A DNA stretch of 63,793 nucleotides from Oscillospiraceae bacterium. GTDB taxonomy: Bacteria > Bacillota > Clostridia > Oscillospirales > Ruminococcaceae. Of the stretch, positions 8,417 to 16,186 are shown in pieces (within the stretch, counting starts at the first letter, position 1; every line of letters begins with the position of its first letter). Made by a program: the position numbers and the translations under genes. The stretch spans positions 1-63,793 of the forward strand of contig JAAVZY010000011.1 of the NCBI GenBank assembly GCA_022791945.1. Direction: 5' to 3'. The notes beneath the pieces were generated by a model. The model was not told the origin of the DNA. It saw only the letters and a program-made list of their open reading frames with translations, and searched no databases.

Positions 8417-8938
8417 ATGTTGAAAATAGATATACATGAGAATCAAGTTCTATATAGTCAAAATGCATCGCAAGCGGTAAATTCCGATTTTTATAATTAT
8501 AGAATTATCGAAAAGGTTCGAAATATTCTGAGAAATGGGTCGGGCGAAATTTGCTTAATTTTTGATTTGAAAGAGGAATTTTATACATTTCCAGGCGGGC
8601 ATATCGAGAAAGACGAATTGCCAATCGAGGCCCTGAAACGGGAAACACATGAAGAAGTCGGCGCATTAATAAATAATATTGAAGCTATCGGACTTTGCCG
8701 AGAAATCAGAGCCAAAGAAAGCATCTTGCAAATAACATATTATTATGAGTCCCTGCTGTGGAAACAAGAGGAACGTCATTTGACTTTTGAAGAAGCAGAA
8801 AGGGGAACACAAGCTGTGTGGTTTCCGCTGAAAAAGTGCGCAGATATTTTGATAAATCAAAAGAAATCCTTTTATCACCAAAAATTCAGCGGATATAGAG
8901 ACATAGAAGTATTACGAAACTATAATCCGAAATTTTGA
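8417..8938 (+). CDS. Nudix hydrolase
   Basis: A 173-residue Nudix-domain protein. The Nudix box is complete: Gly61, Glu67, then REthEEvGa at 75-83 (GX5EX7REUXEEXGU). It would hydrolyse a nucleoside diphosphate linked to some group X with Mg2+; the substrate cannot be told from sequence. Base and codon use differ sharply from all neighbours: AT-rich, with many AAA, ATT, TAT and GAA codons. It sits between two halves of a PMU repeat that share an approximately 90-bp direct repeat, which indicates recent lateral acquisition. A GAGG site lies about 12 nt upstream of the ATG. Confidence 0.88.
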   Translation: MLKIDIHENQVLYSQNASQAVNSDFYNYRIIEKVRNILRNGSGEICLIFDLKEEFYTFPGGHIEKDELPIEALKRETHEEVGALINNIEAIGLCREIRAKESILQITYYYESLLWKQEERHLTFEEAERGTQAVWFPLKKCADILINQKKSFYHQKFSGYRDIEVLRNYNPKF

Positions 8939-9003
8939 CAACAGTTATCGCAGCGAAACGGCTATGTTTCTTTATCATCTGATGCACTTGACTATTCAAG
9001 ACG

Positions 9004-9290
9004 AAAAAACTTCTCTGTGCAAAATCCAAGTTTGTGCCACGCCCCCTGCCATCTGCTCTGGCCTTTTGGCAGACAGCAGATGCGTCGTACTGGCTGCCCC
9101 GCACGCAGGGATGAATCTTTTTCTTTACGAAAAAGTGGGTAGGCGGGCGATCGTCTCTGCGGGAAGTATCAGCGAGGCAGGCCCCCCACCCCCAAAAAAA
9201 TTTACGGGAATCCAAGGGGATTTAGATCCCCGATGCGCCGCCAGCGGCGCATCGCAGAGCGCGAGACAGCGTCTCGCGGCCTTGCCCTTC
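9004..9290. repeat. PMU repeat, copy 4 right half
   Basis: Starts with the approximately 90-bp segment also found at 8181-8270. It then continues with TTTTTCTTTACGAAAAA, GATGCGCCGCCAGCGGCGCATC and CGCGAGACAGCGTCTCGCG, ending at GGCCTTGCCC. Together with 7971-8272 it would make one ordinary PMU if the Nudix block were removed. Nothing else is seen between 8939 and 9346 except the leader of the acetyltransferase gene. Confidence 0.8.
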
Positions 9291-9346
9291 GGCCCCCAGA
9301 GATCCTGGACGAGCGCTTACATATTGACAAGGAGCTGCTGCTGATT

Positions 9347-9895
9347 ATGAACGCTGCGGGTTTTCTTTTCCAAACGCCCAGACTGCTCCTGCGTCCCTTT
9401 GTCTCAGAGGTCGCGCCTGCTCTCCATGAGATTCTGGGGGACAGGGAAACCATGGCGTATTGCGAGCCGCCCTACACCCTGGAACAAACCCGCCGGTTCC
9501 TGGCGGACTTCTGCATCAAAAGGCAGGGGGCCCTGGCCGCTGTCCGAAAGGACAACGGGCTTCTCACAGGCTATATCCTCTTCAAGTCTATTGATAAGGA
9601 TGTCTATGAAATCGGCTGGATTTTCCGGCGTGACTGCTGGCGGCAGGGCTATGCCTATGAGGCGTGCTCCGGAGTGATCGATCGGGCTTTCCGCGTTCTT
9701 GGCGCGCATAAGCTGCTGGCGGAAACCATCGATCCGGGGAAATCGGTTCCCCTGATGGAAAAGCTGGGGATGCTCCCGGAGGGAATCCAGCGAAGCCAGG
9801 TCAGGGATCTCTCAGGAAACTGGGCGGATTTGTACCTGTACGGAATACTTTCGGAGGACTGGAAACGGCATGGAATCAAAATGGATCTTTCATAA
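9347..9895 (+). CDS. GNAT family N-acetyltransferase
   Basis: A 182-residue acetyltransferase of the RimJ/RimL-like GNAT group. Visible are TPRLLLRPF at the N-terminus, the strand EIGWIFRRDCWRQGYAYEA, which contains the acetyl-CoA pyrophosphate-binding loop (RxxWxxGYA), and AETIDPGKSVPLMEKLGM. The open frame extends back into the PMU repeat, but the ATG at 9347 has an AAGGAG site 12 nt upstream and starts just before the conserved TPRL motif. The acetyl acceptor is unknown. Its last 26 bp overlap the start of the following radical SAM gene. Confidence 0.88.
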   Translation: MNAAGFLFQTPRLLLRPFVSEVAPALHEILGDRETMAYCEPPYTLEQTRRFLADFCIKRQGALAAVRKDNGLLTGYILFKSIDKDVYEIGWIFRRDCWRQGYAYEACSGVIDRAFRVLGAHKLLAETIDPGKSVPLMEKLGMLPEGIQRSQVRDLSGNWADLYLYGILSEDWKRHGIKMDLS

Positions 9896-10808
9896 GGGAC
9901 TGCCCGCCGCCTGCCGTCTCTGTCCCAGACAGTGCGGGGCCCGCAGGGCTGCGGAGGAACGAGGCTTCTGCGGAGCGGATCACACCCTCCGGGTTGCAAG
10001 AGCCGCCCTCCACTTCTGGGAGGAGCCCTGTCTCTCCGGTGAACGGGGCTCCGGGACCGTATTCTTTTCAGGGTGCAGCCTGAAATGCGTCTACTGCCAG
10101 AACTACGAAATCAGCAGTCATGGCGCCGGAAAAGAGATCCCCTGGGAGCGGCTCAGCGAAATCTTTTTGGAGCTTCAGGGACAGGGGGCCAATAATATCA
10201 ATCTGGTGACGCCCACCCACTACCTTCCTCAGATTCGGCGGGCGCTGCTTCGCGCCAAAGGGGAGGGGCTGTATCTGCCCGTGGTCTACAACACCTCCGG
10301 CTATGAGCGGGCGGAGGTGCTCCGGACCCTGGAGGGGCTGATTGACGTATGGCTTCCCGACTGTAAGTACCGTTCTCCGGAGCTGGCCCTGCGGTATTCC
10401 GGAGCGGCGGATTATGTGCAGGCTGTTTCCGCCGCGCTGGACGAGATGGTGCGGCAGGCAGGGAGTCCGGTATTTGCCGGTCCCGGGGAGCTGGTGGAAG
10501 AGGGCATCCTCCTGCGGGGCGTGATTGTACGGCATCTGCTTCTGCCGGGTCAGCCGGAGGATACCCGGGCGGTGATCCGCTTCCTGTACCAGCGGTATGG
10601 GGACAGCATCTGGATCAGTCTGATGAATCAATACACCCCCCTCCCCCAGGCCGCGCGCTTTCCGGAGCTGAACCGCCGGATTACACCGGAGGAGTATCAG
10701 GCGGCCATTGACTGCGCCCTGGCGCTCGGGCTGGAAAACGGCTTCATCCAGGAGGGAGAAACCGCCGACGAAAGCTTCATCCCTCCCTTTGACGCACAGG
10801 GCGTATAG
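9870..10808 (+). CDS. Radical SAM protein of the PflX / PFL-activase-like family
   Basis: A 312-residue radical S-adenosylmethionine protein. The [4Fe-4S] cluster motif is CSLKCVYC (Cys69, Cys73, Cys76). An additional N-terminal cysteine set (Cys15, Cys18, Cys22, Cys34) is typical of the PflX-type homologues of pyruvate formate-lyase activase. The central part NINLVTPTHYLPQI and VVYNTSGYE fits this family, and DVWLPDCKY is another family motif. The target protein is unknown; no glycyl-radical enzyme gene lies nearby. It overlaps the acetyltransferase gene in another frame, so the two are probably co-transcribed. Confidence 0.9.
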   Translation: MESKWIFHKGLPAACRLCPRQCGARRAAEERGFCGADHTLRVARAALHFWEEPCLSGERGSGTVFFSGCSLKCVYCQNYEISSHGAGKEIPWERLSEIFLELQGQGANNINLVTPTHYLPQIRRALLRAKGEGLYLPVVYNTSGYERAEVLRTLEGLIDVWLPDCKYRSPELALRYSGAADYVQAVSAALDEMVRQAGSPVFAGPGELVEEGILLRGVIVRHLLLPGQPEDTRAVIRFLYQRYGDSIWISLMNQYTPLPQAARFPELNRRITPEEYQAAIDCALALGLENGFIQEGETADESFIPPFDAQGV

Positions 10809-10830
10809 CTTCCAGCTCTCCGGGGTGTCG

Positions 10831-10924
10831 GGGAAAGGCCGCGAGACGCTGTCTCGCGCTCTGCGGTGCGTCGTGAAACAACGCACTGCGGAGACTCGAG
10901 GGCAGAGCCCTCGAGGTCTTCCCC
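10831..10924. repeat. PMU repeat, copy 5: minimal 94-bp unit
   Basis: The shortest copy. It is bounded by GGGAAAGGCC and GGTCTTCCCC and holds only three hairpins: CGCGAGACGCTGTCTCGCG, GTGCGTCGTGAAACAACGCAC (one imperfect pair) and CTCGAGGGCAGAGCCCTCGAG. It therefore defines the ends and core of the family. It lies directly after the radical SAM gene. Confidence 0.88.
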
Positions 10925-10987
10925 TCCACGCACAGAGCTCCCCCAACGGGGCTCTGAGAGCCTGTTGGGGGAGCTCTGCGTGGAGGG
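10922..10987. terminator. Large hairpin between convergent genes
   Basis: Arms at 10922-10947 and 10964-10987 pair over 24 positions with a 2-nt bulge (arm core AGCTCCCCCAAC). It lies between the radical SAM gene and the convergent yjfB-like gene. No T-run follows on either strand, so use as a bidirectional terminator is inference. Confidence 0.55.
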
Positions 10988-10999
10988 CTCAGGGGCGCC

Positions 11000-11179
11000 T
11001 TACACCACGATGTTGAGCTTGTGGCCGGTGTGAACGGCGGGGGCGGCTGCCTCCAGGTTCTGGAGCAGGTTCGCCATCTGGGTTTCCTGCATGTCCATGG
11101 CCTTGCGCATCACGGAAATGTTGGCGGCTTCCTGCACCTGCGCCATGCTCATCTGCATGCTCATAGCGGCTATATCCAT
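11000..11179 (-). CDS. YjfB-like putative motility protein
   Basis: A 59-residue small protein. It begins MDIAAMSMQMSMAQVQEAAN, continues through VMRKAMDMQETQMANLLQNL, and ends with the hydrophobic tail HKLNIVV. This pattern (MDI start, Met/Gln-rich helix, short hydrophobic end) is that of the YjfB family, which is annotated as putative motility protein in Firmicutes and is often found near flagellar genes. An AGGAAAGGAAG ribosome site lies 6-12 nt before the ATG. It is transcribed leftward, divergent from cheV. Function is unproven. Confidence 0.85.
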   Translation of the reverse strand: MDIAAMSMQMSMAQVQEAANISVMRKAMDMQETQMANLLQNLEAAAPAVHTGHKLNIVV

Positions 11180-11229
11180 ACGGTTCGCTTCCTTTCCTGT
11201 GTTCTGAGAGGCTTCTCTCCACTATATTC

Positions 11230-11256
11230 CATTCGGCAGAAATTCCGGGAAATCAA
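11230..11256 (-). promoter_or_regulatory. Candidate sigma-28 promoter for the yjfB-like gene
   Basis: On the minus strand TTGA-N15-GCCGAATG resembles the SigD consensus (TAAA-N15-GCCGATAA) and lies about 50 bp upstream of the start codon. The match is partial; the neighbouring motility function is the main support. Confidence 0.3.
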
Positions 11257-11330
11257 GCCCCGGGCCCGCTCGGCCCTTTATTATTGGAGGGCTGCCGGTT
11301 TTTTTCGTCAAAAGCCCGTGGATATTTTCA

Positions 11331-11359
11331 TTGACGAACATTACCGGAAATGCTATAAT
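11331..11359 (+). promoter_or_regulatory. Sigma-A promoter of cheV
   Basis: TTGACG at 11331-11336, a 17-bp spacer, and a perfect TATAAT at 11354-11359. It lies 48 bp before the cheV start codon. One of the clearest vegetative promoters in the window. Confidence 0.85.
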
Positions 11360-11407
11360 CTATTTATCTAATGTCCTTGGTGGGAATTGTTTAAGGGAGC
11401 TGACGAT

Positions 11408-12337
11408 ATGCAAGCCATGAATCAGACGGACATCCTTTTGGAATCCGGTACCAATGAGCTGGAAATTATGGAGTTCACCATCGCTGGGGAGCTCTTCGGG
11501 ATCAATGTGGCCAAAGTAAAGGAAATCATGATGGCCCGCCCTGTGAAGCCCATGCAGCGCGCCCATCCGGATGTTGAGGGCATCTACAAGCCCCGGGATG
11601 AGGTCATCACTGTGATCGATCTGGCAAAATATCTGGGCCTTTCTGTTTCCGACAACCCGGAACACGACATATTCATTGTCACCAACTTCAACAACCTGGA
11701 TTTCGCCTTCCATGTCCACTCCGTGGTGGGCATCGACCGCATTTCCTGGGAACAGATGCGCAAGCCCGACAAGATTGTCTACGGCGGTGAAGAAGGCGTC
11801 GCCACCGGTATTGCTGAGTTTGAGAGCCGCCTGATCACCGTCCTCGACTTTGAGAAGATTGTGGCCGAAATCAGCCCCAGCACCAGCATCCAGTTTTCTG
11901 ATCTGGAGAAGCTGGGCGAGCGCACCCGGAGCGACAAGACCATCCTGATCGCTGAGGACTCCATGCTTCTTTCCAAGATGATCATCGAGTCCCTCCACAG
12001 GTCCGGCTATGTGAACACCATCAAGACCGACAACGGCCTGGAGGCATGGAACTACCTCTGCGAGGTCAAGGCCGCCGGCGATCCCATCAACGCCCATGTG
12101 GCCTGCCTGGTCACTGACATTGAGATGCCCCAGATGGACGGCCACCGCCTGACCAAGCAGGTCAAGGACGATCCCGTGCTGAAGGATATCCCGGTCATCC
12201 TGTTTTCCTCTCTGATCAACGAAGAGATGAAGCGCAAGGGTGAGGAGCTGGGGGCAGATGAGCAGATTACCAAGCCGGAGATCGCTTATCTGGTTTCCGT
12301 TATTGATCGGCTGACAAAGGATCAGAACGCCGAGTAA
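11408..12337 (+). CDS. cheV: Chemotaxis protein CheV (CheW domain plus receiver)
   Basis: A 309-residue coupling protein. Residues about 15-160 form a CheW-like domain (LEIMEFTIAGELFGINVAKVKEI, then VITVIDLAKYLGL) that would join receptors to CheA. Residues about 175-305 form a receiver domain with acidic pair ED in ILIAEDS, phospho-acceptor Asp in LVTDIEMPQMDG, and lysine in ITKPE. It likely tunes adaptation when phosphorylated. An upstream TTG (11387) is in frame, but AAGGGAG precedes the ATG at 11408 at proper spacing. It is a single-gene unit with its own promoter and terminator, just upstream of the flagellar cluster. No cheA is in the window. Confidence 0.95.
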   Translation: MQAMNQTDILLESGTNELEIMEFTIAGELFGINVAKVKEIMMARPVKPMQRAHPDVEGIYKPRDEVITVIDLAKYLGLSVSDNPEHDIFIVTNFNNLDFAFHVHSVVGIDRISWEQMRKPDKIVYGGEEGVATGIAEFESRLITVLDFEKIVAEISPSTSIQFSDLEKLGERTRSDKTILIAEDSMLLSKMIIESLHRSGYVNTIKTDNGLEAWNYLCEVKAAGDPINAHVACLVTDIEMPQMDGHRLTKQVKDDPVLKDIPVILFSSLINEEMKRKGEELGADEQITKPEIAYLVSVIDRLTKDQNAE

Positions 12338-12341
12338 TATG

Positions 12342-12396
12342 ATCCGGCCCTCCCGCATAGAAATAAGGGGGAGGGCCGGATATTGGTAAATTTTTT
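12342..12396 (+). terminator. Rho-independent terminator of cheV
   Basis: Perfect 13-bp stem ATCCGGCCCTCCC (12342-12354) with its complement at 12369-12381, followed after 9 nt by a run of six T. Confidence 0.85.
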
Positions 12397-12617
12397 GTGA
12401 AGGCCGCCCCTTCCGATCCTGAGGTGGGATTGCGAAACTGGGTGGAGTGCTTCATATTTCATCGCTTTTTTACATTTTTGGGGGCCGAATGGACGAACTT
12501 AAGGGGTTTTTATGTAAAAGCGGCCCAAATTCTCCTTTTTCATCTGAAAGATTCCGTCCAGCTTCTACAGAATAGCGAAATGCAGAGATGGAAGGATTCA
12601 CCAAGTGAAAAAATAGG

Positions 12618-12647
12618 TTGCAATTTACTGTCTCTATGATGTATAAT
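12618..12647 (+). promoter_or_regulatory. Probable sigma-A promoter of the flagellar operon
   Basis: TTGCAA at 12618-12623, 18-bp spacer, TATAAT at 12642-12647. It is the only clear promoter between the cheV terminator and fliE, and would give a leader of about 330 nt before fliE. Confidence 0.65.
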
Positions 12648-12654
12648 ATTTAGA

Positions 12655-12987
12655 GCGCTGGGTCAGCTGTCAGGGGCCCGCCCGTAGATTGGGGGCGGAA
12701 GCTGCCGAAGGGAGGGCCGTTATGTGCGCTGTACAGTATTTGAAGGACAGTGTACCGGAGGGCCCGGTATTCCCGGTCTGCCCGACGGTGTTCCCCTTTT
12801 TCAGGAGAAGCGGGAGATCCCTCTTCTCCGATCATCTTTGAACAGCTTCAGACAGCCTGGCGCACTTTGACACGCGTTTATTCGCAGGGTAAAAGGGTCC
12901 CGGCTCTTTGCCGTTGTCCGGACTGCTCTCAGGCTTGTCCGAACAGCCCCGTTCCCTTCCGCATACCAGACGTAAGGAGGCCGCTTT
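12655..12987 (+). other. Long 5' leader of the flagellar operon
   Basis: A GC-rich region of about 330 bp with no credible gene on either strand. Several short dyads are visible (for example GGCCCGCCC with GGGGGCGG near 12680, and CCGGAGGGCCCGG near 12757). I could not recognise a c-di-GMP or other known riboswitch. The normal first genes flgB and flgC are absent and no remnant of them is recognisable. Confidence 0.5.
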
Positions 12988-13287
12988 ATGTATATTGTAC
13001 CAATCACACCGATGAAATTCGGCGCCTTTATGGGAGATGAGGAACCGATCAAGCAGGGCGTTCAGTCCGCTCCCTTTGCGGACGTGCTGAAGAACGCCGT
13101 GGAGAATTTGAAGGAGACTCAGATCCAGTCTCAGCAGGATAATTACGATCTGGCCATGGGCAATACCGACAATCTGGCGGCTATAATGATCAACTCCGCC
13201 AAGGCGGACGCGGCGGTCACCATGACGGTGCAGCTCACCTCCCGCGCGGTGAATGCTTATAAGGAAATCATGCAGATGCAGATCTGA
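12988..13287 (+). CDS. fliE: Flagellar hook-basal body protein FliE
   Basis: A 99-residue adapter between the MS ring and the rod. The family core FADVLKNAVENLKETQIQSQ and the C-terminal MTVQLTSRAVNAYKEIMQMQI (helical, found in all FliE) are clear. TAAGGAGG lies 8-10 nt before the ATG. It is the first gene of the cluster; in most Firmicutes flgB and flgC stand before it, but not here. Confidence 0.95.
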   Translation: MYIVPITPMKFGAFMGDEEPIKQGVQSAPFADVLKNAVENLKETQIQSQQDNYDLAMGNTDNLAAIMINSAKADAAVTMTVQLTSRAVNAYKEIMQMQI

Positions 13288-13302
13288 CGGTCTGGCAGCT
13301 GT

Positions 13303-13473
13303 GAGAGCCTGTCCGCAGGGAATGTGCGGGTCAGCGCAGATTCCCTGCGGATGGGCTCTCCCCACAAACGGAAAGACAGGAATCAGATTTTTCACGGAAG
13401 CAGCCCTCCTGCGGCCTGCTTCCCCTGGGCGCCTTCCCGGCCTCTCTCCCGGCGCCGCCGGGAAGGCGGCGCC
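13303..13473 (+). other. Two strong hairpins in the fliE-fliF gap
   Basis: Hairpin 1: arms 13303-13323 and 13340-13360 (GAGAGCC, 2-nt internal loop, TCCGCAGGGAAT), 19 bp perfectly paired. Hairpin 2: arms 13428-13440 and 13458-13473 (GGCGCCTTCCCGG with a 3-nt bulge opposite). No T-run follows either, so processing, mRNA stability or weak attenuation is more likely than full termination. The 282-bp gap has no gene. Confidence 0.7.
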
Positions 13474-13569
13474 TGCGGACGCGGGATATGCCGCTGTTCG
13501 TTCTTTCGCCTGTCTGCTGGCTGAGTAAGCCAGTGGCCAGAAAAACTATCCAGAATAAAGTGGGTTTGA

Positions 13570-15174
13570 ATGAATTTGAAGGATCAGATTTCGAAAATTG
13601 CAGCCAGCATTAAGGAATTCTGGAGTAAGCTGGCTCCCAAGCAGAGGCTGCTCATCAAAATCGTGGCGGTTGCGCTGGTGGCGGCCGCAGCGCTGATTAC
13701 CCTTTTAATGTACATACAAAAATCCCAATACAAGGTGCTTTACAGCGGTCTGGACAGCGAAGAGACTACCCAGGTCTACGCCGCCCTCCAGACCATGGAG
13801 CCCCCTGTCTCCCCCCAGCTGAACGCCAGCGGGGAGATCATGGTGCCTGCGGAGCGGTACGACGAGCTGCTGCTGGCCCTGGCGGAGCTGAACTACCCCA
13901 AGTCCACCCTTTCCTATGACACCCTTCTAAACACCAGCTTTACCGCCACGGAAACCGACAAGCGGAATGCCGCTCAGGTTCAGCTGGCCAAGAACATCAC
14001 CCAGACCCTGAACAGCATCAGCGGGGTGCAGAACACCAACGTGATTCTGAACATTCCCAACGACACCCGCCACGTGTGGGATCAGGCTGTCATTCAGGAG
14101 AGCTCCGCCAGCGTCACCATGACCATGAAGGCGGGAGCAAGCCTTTCTCCCGAACGGGTGACCGCAATCAAGAACCTGGTGGCTGCCGGCGTGCCCAACA
14201 TGAAGCCGGAGAATGTCACGGTGGTCAACGGCAGCACCGGCGTGGAGATGCAGGGGGTCCCCGCGGAGGGCACCAGCCTGTACAGCACGCAGCGGCTGGA
14301 GTTTGAGCAGCAGTGCGCCCTGACCATTGAAAACAACGTCCGCCGGATCCTGGAGCCCAGCTACGGCCAGGGGAATGTGGCGGTTGTGGCCCGGGTCGAG
14401 GTGGATTACGACAAGATGATCACCGAGACTTTCACCCAGAACCCGGAGGGGAGCACCAACCCCGATCCCTCCCGGGGCGTGCTCAGCGAGCGGGAGCGGG
14501 ACTACGGCATCACCGGCCAGGAGCCTGTATCCGGGATTGTGGGCGAGGAGGACAACACCGACGTCCCCACCTACGGCCTGGAGGAGGACGGGAACGGCGG
14601 CATGACCGACTACCACTCCTATGAAAAGTACATTTCCGATTATGTGAAGCGGCAGATTGAAAAGCAGGAGCCCATCATCACCAGCGCCACCGTGGCGGTG
14701 ACCGTCAACGACACCAACCTGACGGATCAGCGCCGGGCGGAGCTGATGGACCTGGTTGCCAAGGCTGCCAATGTGGATACCAACGCGGTCACTGTCTCTC
14801 AGATGTATCCCCAGAATGTGGGAACCATCGCTCCCGGGCTGGAGGGCACCGAAGGGGAGGATCGGGGCATCAGCATGTGGGTATGGTACGTGGTGGGCAT
14901 CTGCCTGGTCATCGGCGTGATCCTGCTGATCCTGCTGCTGCTCATGCGCAAGCGCCACAAGGCCAAGACCGTAGCCCAGGAGGAGGAGTCCGCCCAGCTG
15001 ATCAACTCCCTCCAGGCGGAGATCGAGGAGCGGAAGAAGCAGATCGCCGAAGCCGCTCAGGCCGAGACAAATCCCAGCGACGGAGCCATCGTGGACGAGA
15101 TCCGCGGCTTCGCCAAAGACAATCCGGAAATTACGGCAAATCTCATTCGTTCCTGGCTGAAGGAGGATGCTTGA
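13570..15174 (+). CDS. fliF: Flagellar MS-ring protein FliF
   Basis: A 534-residue membrane ring protein, the base on which the flagellum is built. Two membrane segments are seen, residues about 29-51 (LLIKIVAVALVAAAALITLL) and about 436-460 (WVWYVVGICLVIGVILLILL). Between them lie the YscJ/FliF ring-building domains (YKVLYSGLDSEETTQVYAAL, SASVTMTMKAGASLSPERV). The C-terminal tail NPEITANLIRSWLKED is the FliG-binding motif. The ribosome site is weak and follows the fliE-fliF hairpins, which could lower its expression. Confidence 0.97.
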   Translation: MNLKDQISKIAASIKEFWSKLAPKQRLLIKIVAVALVAAAALITLLMYIQKSQYKVLYSGLDSEETTQVYAALQTMEPPVSPQLNASGEIMVPAERYDELLLALAELNYPKSTLSYDTLLNTSFTATETDKRNAAQVQLAKNITQTLNSISGVQNTNVILNIPNDTRHVWDQAVIQESSASVTMTMKAGASLSPERVTAIKNLVAAGVPNMKPENVTVVNGSTGVEMQGVPAEGTSLYSTQRLEFEQQCALTIENNVRRILEPSYGQGNVAVVARVEVDYDKMITETFTQNPEGSTNPDPSRGVLSERERDYGITGQEPVSGIVGEEDNTDVPTYGLEEDGNGGMTDYHSYEKYISDYVKRQIEKQEPIITSATVAVTVNDTNLTDQRRAELMDLVAKAANVDTNAVTVSQMYPQNVGTIAPGLEGTEGEDRGISMWVWYVVGICLVIGVILLILLLLMRKRHKAKTVAQEEESAQLINSLQAEIEERKKQIAEAAQAETNPSDGAIVDEIRGFAKDNPEITANLIRSWLKEDA

Positions 15175-15175
15175 T

Positions 15176-16186
15176 ATGGCTTCCAAGACGAAGATGTCCG
15201 CTACCTCTAAGGCTGCGGCTGTCATGATCGCCCTGGGCTCCGAGGAAGCGGCGGAGGTCTATAAGTACCTCCGTGAGGATGAGGTAGAGAAGCTCTCCCT
15301 GGAGATTGCCAAGCTGGACCGGATGGCCCCGGACACCATGCAGGAAATCGTGGACGACTTCTACGGCCTCTGCGTGACCCAGAAGGTGATCAACGAGGGC
15401 GGCGTGGCCTACGCCAAGGACATCCTGGAAAAGGCCTTCGGCGCCCAGATGGCTACCAACTACATGGAGCGCGTCTCCAAGTCCCTGAAAACCAAGGCTT
15501 TCGACTTTATCCGGAAGGCTGACTATAAGAACCTGCTGATGATGGTGCAGAACGAGCACCCCCAGACCATTGCGCTGGTGCTCTCCTACGCCCGGGCGGA
15601 CCAAGCCTCCATGATCATCGGCGAGCTGCCCAAGAACCTGCAAATCGACGTGATTGAGCGGATCGCCAGCCTGGAGAGCGTCTCGCCCGACATCATCAGC
15701 ACTGTGGAAAAGGTGCTGGAAAAGCGGTTCTCCACCATCATCTCGGTGGATATGACAGAGGTGGGCGGCATCCCTTACATAGCGGACATCATGAATCATG
15801 TGGATCGGAACACGGAGAAGTACATCTTCGACGAGCTGGGCAACTCCAACCCCCAGCTGTCCGAGGAGATCCGCAAGCTGATGTTCGTGTTCGAGGACAT
15901 CGTCAATCTGGACAATCTGGCCATCCAGCGGTTTATCCGCGAGGTGGATACAAAGGATCTGGCAGTGGCGCTGAAGGCCGCCAACGAGGATGTAAAGGCA
16001 ACCATCTTCCGCAATATGTCCAAGCGTATGCAGGAAACCATCCAGGGGGATATCCAGTATCTGCACAATGTGCGCATGAAGGACGTGGAGGAAGCCCAGC
16101 AGCGGATCGTGGGCGTTATTCGGCAGCTTGAGGAGATGGGCGAGATCGTCATCTCCAAGGGCGGAGAGGATGAAATCATTGCCTAG
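15176..16186 (+). CDS. fliG: Flagellar motor switch protein FliG
   Basis: A 336-residue rotor protein that transmits torque from MotA and binds FliF and FliM. Typical parts: KAAAVMIALGSEEAAEVYKYL, the EHPQTIALVLSY motif (residues about 125-136), and the C-terminal torque domain with charged helices (LMFVFEDIVNLDNLAIQRF). An ATG at 15167 is in frame but touches its AAGGAGG site; the ATG at 15176 is spaced correctly. The stop overlaps fliH. Confidence 0.97.
   Translation: MASKTKMSATSKAAAVMIALGSEEAAEVYKYLREDEVEKLSLEIAKLDRMAPDTMQEIVDDFYGLCVTQKVINEGGVAYAKDILEKAFGAQMATNYMERVSKSLKTKAFDFIRKADYKNLLMMVQNEHPQTIALVLSYARADQASMIIGELPKNLQIDVIERIASLESVSPDIISTVEKVLEKRFSTIISVDMTEVGGIPYIADIMNHVDRNTEKYIFDELGNSNPQLSEEIRKLMFVFEDIVNLDNLAIQRFIREVDTKDLAVALKAANEDVKATIFRNMSKRMQETIQGDIQYLHNVRMKDVEEAQQRIVGVIRQLEEMGEIVISKGGEDEIIA

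Noticed and set aside
8329-8439. AT-rich 36-residue open stretch just before the Nudix gene
   Set aside because: It could be the tail of a lost gene brought in with the Nudix block, but it has no start codon near its beginning and no family pattern.
12397-12639. Possible 80-residue gene after cheV
   Set aside because: It has no ribosome site, starts within the terminator area, has no recognisable pattern, and its composition is that of spacer DNA.
12655-12987. c-di-GMP riboswitch in the flagellar leader
   Set aside because: I could not find the conserved GEMM core or its tetraloop-receptor pairing; only generic GC-rich dyads are visible.
13253-13528. Frames between fliE and fliF
   Set aside because: They cross two strong hairpins, overlap the fliE end, and have no family pattern.
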